Shown: positions 18,739 to 27,282 of the stretch, one piece after another | Layout: each line of letters opens with the position of its first letter | Position numbering within the stretch: the stretch's first letter is position 1 | DNA from: CAZDVQ01 sp964508975 | Lineage (GTDB): Bacteria; Bacteroidota; Bacteroidia; Chitinophagales; Saprospiraceae | Direction of reading: 5' to 3' | DNA length: 64,000 nt | NCBI GenBank assembly: GCA_964508975.1 | Contig: CAZDVQ010000003.1 | Span: forward strand, 62,001-126,000 | Translations under genes and position numbers: made by a program | The notes under the pieces: generated by a model | Databases searched by the model: none | Seen by the model: the letters and a program-made list of their open reading frames with translations, nothing else | What the model was told of the DNA's origin: nothing

Positions 18739-18746
18739 CAAAGATA
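18739..18746 (-). promoter_or_regulatory. -7 box of the lipoprotein gene
   Basis: TATCTTTG on the minus strand, 33 bp upstream of the ATG, matches TAnnTTTG. No clear -33 TTTG is seen. Confidence 0.5.
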
Positions 18747-18779
18747 TATTTTTCAACGCATTCATACATACTATCATGA

Positions 18780-18890
18780 TTATTTGGGCGTTGCGCCGCC
18801 CTTGGCGCCGCCGCTGTCCTCCGGGGTTCGCTACTCGCTCCGTGCTACGCACCAGCCGCTACGCGGCTGCCCTCCGGCCAGCTAACGCAT
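18780..18890 (+). repeat. Mosaic GC-rich hairpin element, copy C
   Basis: Starts TTATTTGGGCG and ends CCAGCTAACGCAT. It contains CGTGCTACGCACC and the hairpin AGCCGC-TAC-GCGGCT. T-run end faces the 18705 start codon. It is paired tail-to-tail with copy D. Confidence 0.88.
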
Positions 18891-18948
18891 ATTTATAACT
18901 ATGAATGATGAGCAATGAACTATGAATCGGGCAAAAATGAACAACATT
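18891..18948. repeat. Low-complexity AATGA-rich tract after element C
   Basis: Degenerate AACTATGAAT, GATGAGCAATGA words. Similar tracts sit beside elements B, D, F, H and J. Confidence 0.5.
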
Positions 18949-19030
18949 GCCCCGCTCCGTTAGGAGTGGCATGTTAATAGAACTAGGGAATTCCCGGATA
19001 CGAGAGCTCCGCTAGGAGCGACACCCACCT
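18949..19030. repeat. Two short hairpin repeats of a second family
   Basis: GCTCCGTTAGGAGTGGC followed by ATGTTAATAGAAC, then GCTCCGCTAGGAGCGACACC. Both are small stem-loops with a CCGnTAGG core. Related pieces occur near 7134 and 34652. The rest of 19031-19125 holds nothing recognisable. Confidence 0.55.
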
Positions 19031-19125
19031 CCTTTTTTTATCTGAACGCTGATTCCTGCGGCTTTTAGGGTTCAGGTAAAAACACCCGAACACCGTAGGG
19101 GCAGAAAATTTTCTATCCTATGCAA

Positions 19126-19253
19126 GCCAGTACATGATTCGGCCTAGCAGCCTGTAGGGCAGCCGCAAAGCGGCTGGTGCGCAGCACCGAGGCGAACAGC
19201 CGAGCCCGAAAGGGTGCGGCGGCGCAACGCGCCGCAGGCCCCAAAAAAGAACA
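19126..19253 (-). repeat. Mosaic GC-rich hairpin element, copy D
   Basis: On the minus strand it runs from TTCTTTTTTGGGGCC to GCTAGGCCGAATC. The hairpin slot holds CAGCCGC-TTT-GCGGCTG. It is tail-to-tail with copy C. AAATGATAAAAAGA occurs twice next to its T-run end, followed by a CTCTCCTATCT-type pyrimidine tract to 19318. Confidence 0.87.
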
Positions 19254-19318
19254 AATGATAAAAAGAGCAAATGATAAAAAGACCGCTCCTCTCTCCTATC
19301 TCCTATCTCATCTCTCCT

Positions 19319-19750
19319 CTAATTTCCCTTGCGTTGCTTCAGCTGTTGCATGATGCCGGCGTAAAACTGTTTGCCGTAGCTCGACATATAATTGATATAT
19401 TTTACACCTTTGTACTTGCTAACCAACACCGCCAGCTTGTCGCTATAATACACCTTGCACTCTAGTACCAGGCCAGCCTTGTCAGAGTACAACATCTCGC
19501 ACAGTGGTTTGTGTTGCGTGTCATCAAAATCGGTCACATCGCCCAGCTCGTAATACAGCACGGCACTTTGGGCATCTTCACCAGGGATGTTCAAGGTGAT
19601 AGGTTCGTTAAAAAACAATACGTCAACGCTTACAATCGTTGGTATAATTTCGTTTAACTGGTTGGCGTTTAAGCTACCAATTTTGTCTTGGGCCATCAAA
19701 GCCGAGCTTGAAAAAACGAGTGCGAGCACCCAAAAGTAAACCGAACGCAT
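19319..19750 (-). CDS. Small exported hypothetical protein
   Basis: The 143-residue precursor has a Sec signal peptide (1-20, ending LMAQ). The mature part of about 120 residues contains two cysteines and the motif KYKGVKYINYMSSYG near the C-terminus. No family is recognised. Similarity in length and C-terminal pattern to the lipoprotein at 18229-18705 suggests a gene duplication, now separated by elements C and D. TAGCTTTG on the minus strand (19780-19773) is a likely -7 box. It is probably periplasmic or outer-membrane associated. Confidence 0.7.
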   Translation of the reverse strand: MRSVYFWVLALVFSSSALMAQDKIGSLNANQLNEIIPTIVSVDVLFFNEPITLNIPGEDAQSAVLYYELGDVTDFDDTQHKPLCEMLYSDKAGLVLECKVYYSDKLAVLVSKYKGVKYINYMSSYGKQFYAGIMQQLKQRKGN

Positions 19751-19790
19751 ATTTAGTTGTTTTATTCGTTTGCAAAGCTAAACAAAAACC

Positions 19791-20498
19791 ATGTCAAAAA
19801 ATAAAGTTGCTGTCATCACGGGTGCTACAAAGGGGATTGGCCGGGCCATTGCCCTACATTTTGCCGCGCAAGGCTTTAACTTGGCCTTGAACGCCCGCAA
19901 CGAGCAAGACCTCATTCAGCTTACCGCAAGCCTGTCGGTACAGTTCCCAGATATCGAGGTGTTGGTGGTACCCACCGACATGTCGGACAAGACCTCTATC
20001 GAGGATTTTGCCCGTGCCGTGCTGGATGCTTTCCCGCAAATCGACGTGCTGGTCAACAACGCCGGGGTGTTCCTGCAAACGGCCGCCGGCCGAGATGCCG
20101 ACGAGGAGGCATTCCGCCGAATGATGGACACTAACCTGTACAGCGCTTTTTACCTCACACGGGCATTGCTCCCGGCCATGCCTAAACACAGCAAAGCGCA
20201 TGTGTTCAACATGTGCTCTATTGCCAGCATTATGCCTTACGGTGCTTATAGCGTATCCAAATTCGCCTTGCTGGGCTACTCCAAGGTGTTGCGCGAAGAG
20301 CTTAAAACCGATGGCATCCGCGTAACCGCCGTGCTGCCCGGCGCTACCCTCACCGCATCTTGGGATGGTGTAGAGCTACCCGAGGAGCGCTTTATGCCCG
20401 CCGAGGATATTGCCGAAGCCGTTTGGGCCGTGTACCAACTCACCGACCGCACCGTGGTAGAAGAACTCGTGCTCCGCCCACAACTAGGTGATATTTAA
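19791..20498 (+). CDS. Short-chain dehydrogenase/reductase
   Basis: This 235-residue SDR has TGATKGIG near residues 10-17, NNAG in the middle, an SIAS-type active-site serine and the YSVSK catalytic pair. The order resembles 3-ketoacyl-ACP reductases and sepiapterin-reductase-like enzymes, but the substrate cannot be assigned. It is divergent from the small exported protein with about 40 bp between starts, so the promoters overlap. It is not closely similar to the SDR at 17397. Confidence 0.88.
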   Translation: MSKNKVAVITGATKGIGRAIALHFAAQGFNLALNARNEQDLIQLTASLSVQFPDIEVLVVPTDMSDKTSIEDFARAVLDAFPQIDVLVNNAGVFLQTAAGRDADEEAFRRMMDTNLYSAFYLTRALLPAMPKHSKAHVFNMCSIASIMPYGAYSVSKFALLGYSKVLREELKTDGIRVTAVLPGATLTASWDGVELPEERFMPAEDIAEAVWAVYQLTDRTVVEELVLRPQLGDI

Positions 20499-20544
20499 CC
20501 ACTTATCAACACGTTTTTTTATTCTATAACCTTAAACCTAATTT

Positions 20545-21372
20545 ATGAAACGTTGGATTATTTACACACTTTTTATCGGCTCGGGTGCCCTTGCGCTCAT
20601 GAGCAACTCTGGTGGCCGTGCCACCAATGGTTTTGGTAATACCGGCGCACCCGGCGATTTACCAGCCACTTGCCAAGGCTGCCACAACAGCGCGGCTATT
20701 CAAGTTACCGTTTCGGTTCAAGCATTTGAAGTAGGCACTACCACAGCTGCCACCAGTTACATCCCTGGCCAAGCCTACGACATGCGCGTGACGGTGAACA
20801 CCGCCGTGGGCTCCCCTGCTCGTTTTGGCTTCCAGATGATTGGCTTGCGCACCGCCAACAACACCCAGGCCGGTGTGTTTAGCAACCCTTCAAGCAACGC
20901 TAAATTGGCCACGGCCAATGGCGGTCGTATCTATGCCGAACACAATGGCCCTAGTACCACCAATACTTTTACCGTGCGCTGGACCGCTCCTGCAGCGGGT
21001 ACTGGTACTGTTCGCTTTTATGCAGCGGGTACGGGTGTAAACAACAACGGTCAGTCGTCCGGCGATGGCGGTGGTTCAACTACCTTCAACTTTACCGAGA
21101 ATACTACCGTGAACACCAACAACCTGGCTAACCAAGCGCTTAGCTTTAAGTTGTTCCCTACCCTAGCTCAAAACGAGTTGTTCGTGGAGCTGGAGTCCAA
21201 CAACGATGCATTCCAGTTAGATATCGTTGGTCTTGACGGCCGCATTATCAGCAGCCAGCAAGTGAGCGATGCCACCAACAGCATTGACGTGAGCCAACTC
21301 AACAGCGGTATGTACTTTGTACGTTTGAGCCAAGGCAATGCCAGCAGCTCAAAAGGCTTTATCAAGGAATAA
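20545..21372 (+). CDS. T9SS type A cargo protein with CxxCH motif
   Basis: The 275-residue precursor has a signal peptide-like N-terminus (1-20). A single CQGCH motif (C43, C46, H47) follows, then a beta-sandwich domain of the choice-of-anchor V / Reeler-like type (about 50-175). A type A T9SS sorting tail (about 195-275, with FPTLAQNELFVELES, LDGRIISSQQV and SGMYFVRLSQG) ends the protein. CxxCH is the covalent haem c motif, and related environmental proteins carry it next to this beta domain; whether haem is attached cannot be told. It is exported to the surface or medium. A terminator follows. Confidence 0.82.
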   Translation: MKRWIIYTLFIGSGALALMSNSGGRATNGFGNTGAPGDLPATCQGCHNSAAIQVTVSVQAFEVGTTTAATSYIPGQAYDMRVTVNTAVGSPARFGFQMIGLRTANNTQAGVFSNPSSNAKLATANGGRIYAEHNGPSTTNTFTVRWTAPAAGTGTVRFYAAGTGVNNNGQSSGDGGGSTTFNFTENTTVNTNNLANQALSFKLFPTLAQNELFVELESNNDAFQLDIVGLDGRIISSQQVSDATNSIDVSQLNSGMYFVRLSQGNASSSKGFIKE

Positions 21373-21388
21373 GCTTTGATTAGTACCA

Positions 21389-21429
21389 TAAAAAAGGGTG
21401 CTGCGTTTTGAACGCAGCACCCTTTTTTT
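21389..21429 (+). terminator. Bidirectional Rho-independent terminator
   Basis: An AAAAAAGGGTGCTGCGTT arm pairs with AACGCAGCACCCTTTTTT. It sits between converging genes and has an A-run before and a T-run after. Confidence 0.92.
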
Positions 21430-21446
21430 ATTAGCCAAACACAACC

Positions 21447-22190
21447 CTAAGGCGATGGTGTGATAAAAATATCTTCTTCCACCACCCGGTGAATGGTTTC
21501 GCGAATTTCAGGCAAGCTGTGGAAAAGCTGCTCGTAAGAATCAATCACAAAATACTGCGCTTGGTATTTATCCTTGATGTAAGGCGTATCCAAAATGGTT
21601 TGCACATGGTAAGGCACATGGGTAGCTTCAGCACTTACGCAGTAAAGCGACTCGCCGGGCGAGGATAAAATTCCCGCGCCGTAAATCTTGATACTGCCTT
21701 CCTCTTGGATCAAACCAAACTCAACAGTGTACCAGTAAATACGGGCCATGAGCTCAACCGCCGATGGGTTTTCAATATAATCTAGGGCAATGGCGCTAAG
21801 GCCATTGAGGTAATCGCTGAAAAATGGCTCGCTGAGCAGTGGCACGTGGCCAAACACATCGTGGAACATATCGGGCTCCTGGATATATTTGAGTTGCTCC
21901 ATTTTGCGCAGCCAGGTGGTAGCGGGGAATTCCTTGCGCACCAAGTGTTCAAAAAATGGCTTATTGTCAATCAGCCCGGGCACCACGTAAACAACCCAGC
22001 CGGTCAAATCAGCCAGGGCATCGTTAATCACATCAAAACGAGGAACGCGATCGGGTACAAATTTTACTTTTTCAATGCCTTTCATGTAGGCACTTGTGGC
22101 AATGGGAGGCAAAATCTCCATTTGTTGTTTATACAGCAAGGACCATACAAGGTGGTCTTCGTCTGTGTACTTTTCATACTCCTGACGCAT
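21447..22190 (-). CDS. phhA: Phenylalanine 4-monooxygenase
   Basis: This 247-residue enzyme converts phenylalanine to tyrosine using Fe(II) and a pterin. It shows the iron-binding pair in HDVFGHVPLL and the glutamate in YWYTVEFGL, plus the aromatic hydroxylase segments EPDMFHDVFGH and GAGILSSPGES. The length matches single-domain bacterial enzymes. It is monocistronic, and TAGCTTTG on the minus strand (22278-22271) is a likely -7 box. Element E lies upstream. Confidence 0.95.
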   Translation of the reverse strand: MRQEYEKYTDEDHLVWSLLYKQQMEILPPIATSAYMKGIEKVKFVPDRVPRFDVINDALADLTGWVVYVVPGLIDNKPFFEHLVRKEFPATTWLRKMEQLKYIQEPDMFHDVFGHVPLLSEPFFSDYLNGLSAIALDYIENPSAVELMARIYWYTVEFGLIQEEGSIKIYGAGILSSPGESLYCVSAEATHVPYHVQTILDTPYIKDKYQAQYFVIDSYEQLFHSLPEIRETIHRVVEEDIFITPSP

Positions 22191-22328
22191 ATCGAAAAGG
22201 TTGAAAATGAGTTGGTTGGTTATGGACTTGGGCGGCTTCGCCTTACGTAAATAAGGTTTCGGCAGCCTTTCAAAGCTACAAATGTATAAAAAAGCAATCA
22301 GCCATCAAAATGAAAATCAAATAGTAGG

Positions 22329-22528
22329 TTTTTTGATTTGGGCGTGCCCCTCGCTCGCGGGGCGTATTGCATACGCCCCTACGTTGCTCGGGTCGCTACG
22401 TTGCGCGGTTCGCGCAGTCGCTTCGCTCCTTTGCGGAGCACTTCGTGGTTCGCTTGCTACAAATGTGCATTAAGCACATTGGTTTTTGCTACGCAAAACC
22501 GCATCGCTCATACATCGCTCACGCAGGC
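22329..22528 (+). repeat. Mosaic GC-rich hairpin element, copy E
   Basis: A long copy. It has GGGCGTATTGC/GCATACGCCCC, GCTCCTTTGCGGAGC and a TGTGCATTAAGCACA hairpin, and it ends CATCGCTCACGCAGG three bases before the thioesterase stop codon. The T-run end faces phhA. Confidence 0.83.
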
Positions 22529-22530
22529 GC

Positions 22531-22950
22531 TTATGCCGTCACGATGTTGGGACCATCAAAATCGAGCAGTTTTTGCTTGGTGGCATCGGGTAGCACCACG
22601 GCATGGTCTAGCTGATAATCAAACACCACCAACACGGTTTTACCATCGGCCAGCGGGTTGCCCAGCTTGTCGAGCATCAAGTACTCGATATCAAAGCTCT
22701 TGCTCCCAATACGGGCACAACGCAGGTGGATAACGGGTTCATCGGCCAAGAACACCGGTTTGCGGTAGTTAATCTCGTTGCGGGCAATGATTAGCCCATC
22801 TTTTTGCCAATCCCAGCCTATATTCCTGAAGTATGCAATTCTAGCCTCCTCGAAAAAGGTGAGAAAACGAGCGTTGTTCACGTGTTTCAGGGCATCTAGA
22901 TCACTCCAGCGCAAGGCAACTGGAATAGAAAATTTAAACTTGTCCAGCAT
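22531..22950 (-). CDS. Acyl-CoA thioesterase, 4HBT / YbgC hotdog family
   Basis: This 139-residue single hotdog-domain protein has the family signature RWSDLDALKHVNNARFL with the catalytic Asp and the following HVNN. It hydrolyses acyl-CoA or acyl-ACP thioesters; the chain preference cannot be predicted. Its ATG overlaps the stop of the LysM protein upstream by one base (TAATG), so it is translationally coupled to a cell-wall protein, an odd pairing. Element E abuts its stop codon. Confidence 0.88.
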   Translation of the reverse strand: MLDKFKFSIPVALRWSDLDALKHVNNARFLTFFEEARIAYFRNIGWDWQKDGLIIARNEINYRKPVFLADEPVIHLRCARIGSKSFDIEYLMLDKLGNPLADGKTVLVVFDYQLDHAVVLPDATKQKLLDFDGPNIVTA

Positions 22951-25253
22951 TATTTTACCCGGAGTTTTTGTCCTAATTTAATCTCATTATCCGCCATGCC
23001 GTTCAAAGCACGAATGGCATCCACGGTGGTGTTGTACTTTTTGGCGATACCCCAAAGTCCTTCACCCTTGGCAACCGTGTGGTACTGCGCTTTGGCGGTG
23101 CTAGCTGGTGGAGTAGCTGGCTTTTCTGGGCTAGGCGTTACGGTAGTTCCAGATCCAGGCGCTGCAACTTTGAGCACTTGGCCTAGCTTGAGCTCGTTAC
23201 TGGTCAGTTTATTCCAAGCTGTAACTTGATCAACAGTCACGTTGTATTTGCGACAAATACCAAACAGGGTTTCTCCTTTCTGAACGGTGTGTGTAGCCGC
23301 CGATGTTGCAGGCTTGCTAGGTTCAGGTTTAGGCTGTACCGGCTGTGGCTGTGGTGTTGGCACCGCTTGGTTGGCCGGCACTTCAAGGCGCAGTTGTTGC
23401 CCATCGGTTGGGAGCGCAGTCAGTGTGTTCCAATTGATAATATCGGTATCTGTCACATTGTAACGCTCGGCAATGCTCATCAAATCTTCGCCAGGTTTTA
23501 CGGTATGCCAGATGGTTTTAGTCAAGCTGCTAGGCTGTGCGGGCGTGCTTGGCGCTGGGGTTTCCGGCTTTGTTTCAACGGGAGGGATGAGGCGCAATTC
23601 CTGTCCAACGTTTAGGTATAAATCGGTGAGTTGGTTCCACTCTACCAGTTGCATTTGCGACAAGTCGTATTTATTAGCAATTAAGGCCAAGGTTTCGCCG
23701 GCCTTAACCCGGTGGTAGCCTGGTTTAAGCGGTGCTTCTGCTACTTCGGCAGCTTGCTCGGCGTTTTCAGAAACTTTGAGTTGGGTTCCTGGTGCAACAT
23801 CAAGGCTGGTCAAGCTATTCCAAACGATGAGTTGATTCAACGTAACGTTGTGTTGTTCAGCAATAGCAAAAATGCTTTCGTTGGGTTTTACCACATGGAA
23901 GCCTTTTCCTGGCAGTGGGGTTGTTTCGGGGGTTGTAGTCAGCTGACTGATGTCATTGTTACCTTCTACTGGGTTTGAACCTTTCCGGAGGTAAATTTTT
24001 TGGCCAAGATCTAGGGCGTCCGTCTTCAAGCCATTAATAGTCCGAAGTTCTTCCACCGGGATATTGTAGGTTTTAGATATTTTATACAAGTTTTCACCTT
24101 GTTTAACCACGTGGTAGGGCCCTGTTGGGTCAAGGGCTGGCACTTCAGGCTGTTTAACTTCAGGCACAACAGGTTTAACTTCTGGTACCACTGGCTTAAC
24201 CTCGGGTACTACAGGTTTAACCTCGGGTGTCACAACAACGGGCGAATCAATCGCTGGGGTAGCCGGCGTGGTAATCATACCTGGTTTTAGCCAGATTTTA
24301 TCGCCAGGTTTAATGCTATTTTCATCGGTTAGGCCATTCCATTCTTTAAGTTTTGCAATGGTCAAGTTAGGATATGCATCAGAGATAGAATAGAGGGTCT
24401 CGCCCGGGGCCACAAAATGGGCTTCCGGCACGATATAGGGTGGATTCGGATTTACGGGTTGGATTACTTTATCAGTGGGTACGGTGGGTTTTACCGGTTT
24501 ATTGTTGGCCGCAAATACAGAGGCATTTTTATCACAAAGCTTCTGGATAAAGTCGCTAATGGCTACACCATTTACAAAGATAAGTTGCAGCGAGCCTTCT
24601 CCGTTTACTTTTGAATACATGCCGATGTCGGGGATAAACGTAAAGTCAAAGCTGCTATTATCAAAACCAAAAGGCATCTCGCGGTATACAAAAGCACGTT
24701 TACAACTCACGGTTGTTTCACCGGTAAAAAAGGCGGGCTTGGGCGAGGTAGCGTTGGTAATAATAGTACCATCGCTATACAGGTCATCTAACTTGAAGCT
24801 CAGGCTAAAGTCGGCGTCAAGTAGTTTCATGGTATTTTCGTTATTCACCCACACGCTAATCTCGGCAATAACCTTTGATTGATAACCCGTAGGCTCTTCG
24901 GTTACCATGTAGGCTTGGCGTGTGCCTTTGTTCACAGCATCGATTTCGGGGAGCGATAAACGCCTGTTGGCGCAACTGGTGAAGTCAGCTGGCATCGACG
25001 AGAAATTGGCCACGTTGTTGGTCTTTGAGTTAAACACGGTAAAGACGTAGCGCGTCGAGTCGTTAATCGTCAGGTGGTAATCATGGTAGCCTTCAAAGCC
25101 AGGGTTCCCTTCTTTGGCATAAGTATATTTATCCATGCAGGCCGGGTCGTAGTAAACGTACAAGGCTGCTGATTGTGCTTGTAAAACGAAGTTGCTCGAA
25201 ATACTTAAAGCAAGAAGTAGGCTTCTTACAAGCATCTTGCTGGTATTGCTCAT
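22950..25253 (-). CDS. Secreted protein with seven LysM domains
   Basis: The 767-residue precursor has a signal peptide and an N-terminal domain of about 250 residues beginning ALYVYYDPACMDKYTY. Seven LysM modules follow (each with a GETL..I..KYN / LKLGQ pattern), separated by Pro-rich linkers. One linker is a four-fold EVKPVVP repeat (DNA 24158-24232, period 21 bp). LysM binds peptidoglycan or other GlcNAc polymers. No hydrolase domain is present, so it is probably a wall-binding scaffold. I chose the ATG at 25253 (MSNTSKMLV) because it gives a normal signal peptide. The N-terminal domain is shared with the next gene upstream. Confidence 0.85.
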   Translation of the reverse strand: MSNTSKMLVRSLLLALSISSNFVLQAQSAALYVYYDPACMDKYTYAKEGNPGFEGYHDYHLTINDSTRYVFTVFNSKTNNVANFSSMPADFTSCANRRLSLPEIDAVNKGTRQAYMVTEEPTGYQSKVIAEISVWVNNENTMKLLDADFSLSFKLDDLYSDGTIITNATSPKPAFFTGETTVSCKRAFVYREMPFGFDNSSFDFTFIPDIGMYSKVNGEGSLQLIFVNGVAISDFIQKLCDKNASVFAANNKPVKPTVPTDKVIQPVNPNPPYIVPEAHFVAPGETLYSISDAYPNLTIAKLKEWNGLTDENSIKPGDKIWLKPGMITTPATPAIDSPVVVTPEVKPVVPEVKPVVPEVKPVVPEVKQPEVPALDPTGPYHVVKQGENLYKISKTYNIPVEELRTINGLKTDALDLGQKIYLRKGSNPVEGNNDISQLTTTPETTPLPGKGFHVVKPNESIFAIAEQHNVTLNQLIVWNSLTSLDVAPGTQLKVSENAEQAAEVAEAPLKPGYHRVKAGETLALIANKYDLSQMQLVEWNQLTDLYLNVGQELRLIPPVETKPETPAPSTPAQPSSLTKTIWHTVKPGEDLMSIAERYNVTDTDIINWNTLTALPTDGQQLRLEVPANQAVPTPQPQPVQPKPEPSKPATSAATHTVQKGETLFGICRKYNVTVDQVTAWNKLTSNELKLGQVLKVAAPGSGTTVTPSPEKPATPPASTAKAQYHTVAKGEGLWGIAKKYNTTVDAIRALNGMADNEIKLGQKLRVK
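24158..24232 (-). repeat. 21-bp tandem repeat in the LysM gene
   Basis: About three and a half copies of a 21-bp unit encode EVKPVVP repeats in the linker between the first and second LysM domains. Confidence 0.8.
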
Positions 25254-25374
25254 ATTAATTTGTTTTGGTTGCAAAAGTCGTATTATTTACGTAAAGTTAT
25301 AGGTTTTGAACGTTATCTACGCCCTTATATTCAAAAAAAGGCCAATTGGTAGGGGCTTGGGCATGAAGGATATA

Positions 25375-25412
25375 CAAAAAATGGCCAACCTAGACATTTC
25401 TAGGCTGGCCAC
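25375..25412 (-). terminator. Terminator of the two-LysM gene
   Basis: TGGCCAGCCTAGA pairs with TCTAGGTTGGCCA (one G-U pair) and is followed by TTTTTTG on the minus strand. Confidence 0.8.
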
Positions 25413-25457
25413 GGAAACAAGCAACAAAACAAACACGTACTGCAAATCTGAATCTTA

Positions 25458-26807
25458 TTACCGCGCGCTAACGGATGCCCCATTGTTGCTGCCGGGGCAT
25501 ATCGGTATCCTGAGTTTTTGTTCTATTTTCAAGTTGATGCTGTTCAGGTTGTTTAAGGCCATGAGCGCATCAACGGTGGTTTGATTTTTAACGGCAAGCC
25601 TGTACAGGTTATCGCCTTCCCTTACTTTGTACACATAGGTACAGCCATCGCCTGTGGTAGCGCCAGTTTCGTACGATTGTGGTATTTCCATAGCGCCTTT
25701 GGCCACAAAGTCGTCAGGGGCTTGGATGTATAGTTTTTGGTTGACGTAAATCCTGTCGCCCAGCATACGGTTTTGTTTTTTCAGTTGGACCAAGGGTATA
25801 TTGTAGTATTGTGCGATACTATGCAACGATTCACCATTAGTTACGGTATGCAGCTGCGGCAACGGCCCTTGATGTTTGACCAATGTTTTACTTGGTGCAG
25901 GACTGATTACATTAGATACCACAGGCTCCAAGTACAAGGTAGGAGCGGATATAGGTTTTACCGTTGCGGAATCTGGCCTGGGGAGTTGAGCAATGTCTTT
26001 GGTTGGTTTTCCCCATTGGCTAAGCAATTCTGGGCGAGCGCCTGCCGAACTGCGTTTTAGCACGGTACCTTCACAGCGCGCCGCGAGGTAATCTTCCAAG
26101 TTGTAGGATTCCACTTGTTTCAACCATTGTGTTTGACCCGCTTTGGTAATGGCGGTGATACCCACACCAGGCACCAGGGTAATGTCTTTATAACTCAACA
26201 CATCTTGTTCGTACACCCTGAAATGGTGTACATTGTAGCATTTCAACTCAGAATTTTTATCGTGGTAAACGGCTGCGGCTTTGGTACTAATCCTATAATC
26301 AGCGTTAGCGGGTAGATCGGCCATGTTGTCGTAGGCGAGGTCGTAGTTGCTGTCATAATAGCGTACAATGCCAGCGTTGAGGTTCATGTAAGCGGCACTT
26401 TCAACGCGCATGATACAGTAGCGGCCCATGAATTTTTCGACGAGGTAGATTTCAATTTCAGCCTTGTTGATGGCTTGAACCAGTTGCTCCATACTATCTA
26501 CTTGTAGCTGGCATGCCCAAATGTACGCCGGGGCTTGAGCCAACCACTCGATGTAACCTTCAGGGCGTTTGGGTACTTGCAAAATCAGTTGCTCGGTATC
26601 GCTGGTTGAAAGGTGGTAGTGGATGGCTCCTTGTAGGGTACCGTTTCCGCTAACTTCGTATTCGTAGCGATCCATGCATGCCGCATCTTGGTATACATAA
26701 ATGGCTTTTTGTTGTGCCGTGGTTTGGTTGAGGTAACAGAGCATGAACAAGGCGAGCAAAATCGCTGGAACTCGATTGGATATTACCATTGGGGAGTAGA
26801 TTTTCAT
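25458..26807 (-). CDS. Secreted protein with two LysM domains, paralog of its neighbour
   Basis: The 449-residue precursor has a signal peptide and an N-terminal domain beginning AIYVYQDAACMDRYEY, clearly related to the start of the 767-residue LysM protein downstream. Two LysM modules follow (HTVTNGESLHSIAQYYN and VREGDNLYRLAVKN). Two starts are possible (26813 and 26807); I give the shorter. It is separated from the larger paralog by a terminator. Function beyond glycan binding is unknown. A good promoter lies at 26873-26904. Confidence 0.82.
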   Translation of the reverse strand: MKIYSPMVISNRVPAILLALFMLCYLNQTTAQQKAIYVYQDAACMDRYEYEVSGNGTLQGAIHYHLSTSDTEQLILQVPKRPEGYIEWLAQAPAYIWACQLQVDSMEQLVQAINKAEIEIYLVEKFMGRYCIMRVESAAYMNLNAGIVRYYDSNYDLAYDNMADLPANADYRISTKAAAVYHDKNSELKCYNVHHFRVYEQDVLSYKDITLVPGVGITAITKAGQTQWLKQVESYNLEDYLAARCEGTVLKRSSAGARPELLSQWGKPTKDIAQLPRPDSATVKPISAPTLYLEPVVSNVISPAPSKTLVKHQGPLPQLHTVTNGESLHSIAQYYNIPLVQLKKQNRMLGDRIYVNQKLYIQAPDDFVAKGAMEIPQSYETGATTGDGCTYVYKVREGDNLYRLAVKNQTTVDALMALNNLNSINLKIEQKLRIPICPGSNNGASVSAR

Positions 26808-26872
26808 AAACAATTTGTTTATATTTTCTGTAAATAGAAGCCCATTTTTTAGCTTTTAACGTTATTTCATGA

Positions 26873-26904
26873 CAAAAGTATATCTTTTGCGCTAATTATG
26901 CAAC
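26873..26904 (-). promoter_or_regulatory. Promoter of the two-LysM gene
   Basis: On the minus strand, GTTG (26904-26901), a 20-nt spacer and TACTTTTG (26880-26873) match the Bacteroidetes consensus except for one base in the -33 box. Confidence 0.65.
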
Positions 26905-26963
26905 TTATTTGGGTAAAAATATCCTAAACTTTAACTTTAATAAACAAAATGTTTATATTTTGA

Positions 26964-27102
26964 CCCTCACACCAGCGATGTGGAGCGGTGGCCCGCAGGG
27001 CCAGACCGCAGTAAAGCCGCCCAATCTGGGCGGCTAACAAGGGCCGAGCGAACAGCGAGCCGCGCAACGTAGCGCCGACGCGCAGCGGCGGGGTGCCCAA
27101 AA
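26964..27102 (-). repeat. Mosaic GC-rich hairpin element, copy F
   Basis: Reads on the minus strand from TTTTGGGCACCCC to CCACATCGCTGGTG. The slot holds GGCCC-TGC-GGGCC, and an extra cassette (27011-27041) is shared with copies M and N. An AATGAATAAATGATGA unit is repeated twice beside its T-run end (27103-27138). Confidence 0.87.
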
Positions 27103-27220
27103 TGAATAAATGATGAAATGAATAAATGATGAAATGAGGTAAGGATAAACGATAAAACAACGATGCATTGTGCTTTTTTGATTTTTAGCGCTTTTTGAGG
27201 TTTTGTTGAGCTCAACAAAC

Positions 27221-27256
27221 AAAAAAAGGGGGACCTGCCGAAGCAAGTCCCCCTTT
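27221..27256 (-). terminator. Terminator of the efflux operon
   Basis: On the minus strand, AAAAGGGGGACTTGC pairs with GCAGGTCCCCCTTTT, and the T-run continues to 27221. It lies 27 bp after the RND stop codon. Confidence 0.88.
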
Positions 27257-27282
27257 TGAATAAGAGTATGTTTAACCAGAAA

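Noticed and set aside
26964..27246. Several 70-85 residue Arg/Ala-rich open frames
   Set aside because: They are translations of mosaic element F; similar frames occur in most copies and only reflect high GC.
27262..27274. Third copy of the 162-bp palindrome's end (AAGAGTATGTTTA)
   Set aside because: Only about eleven bases match and no second end follows; chance or a solo remnant cannot be told apart.
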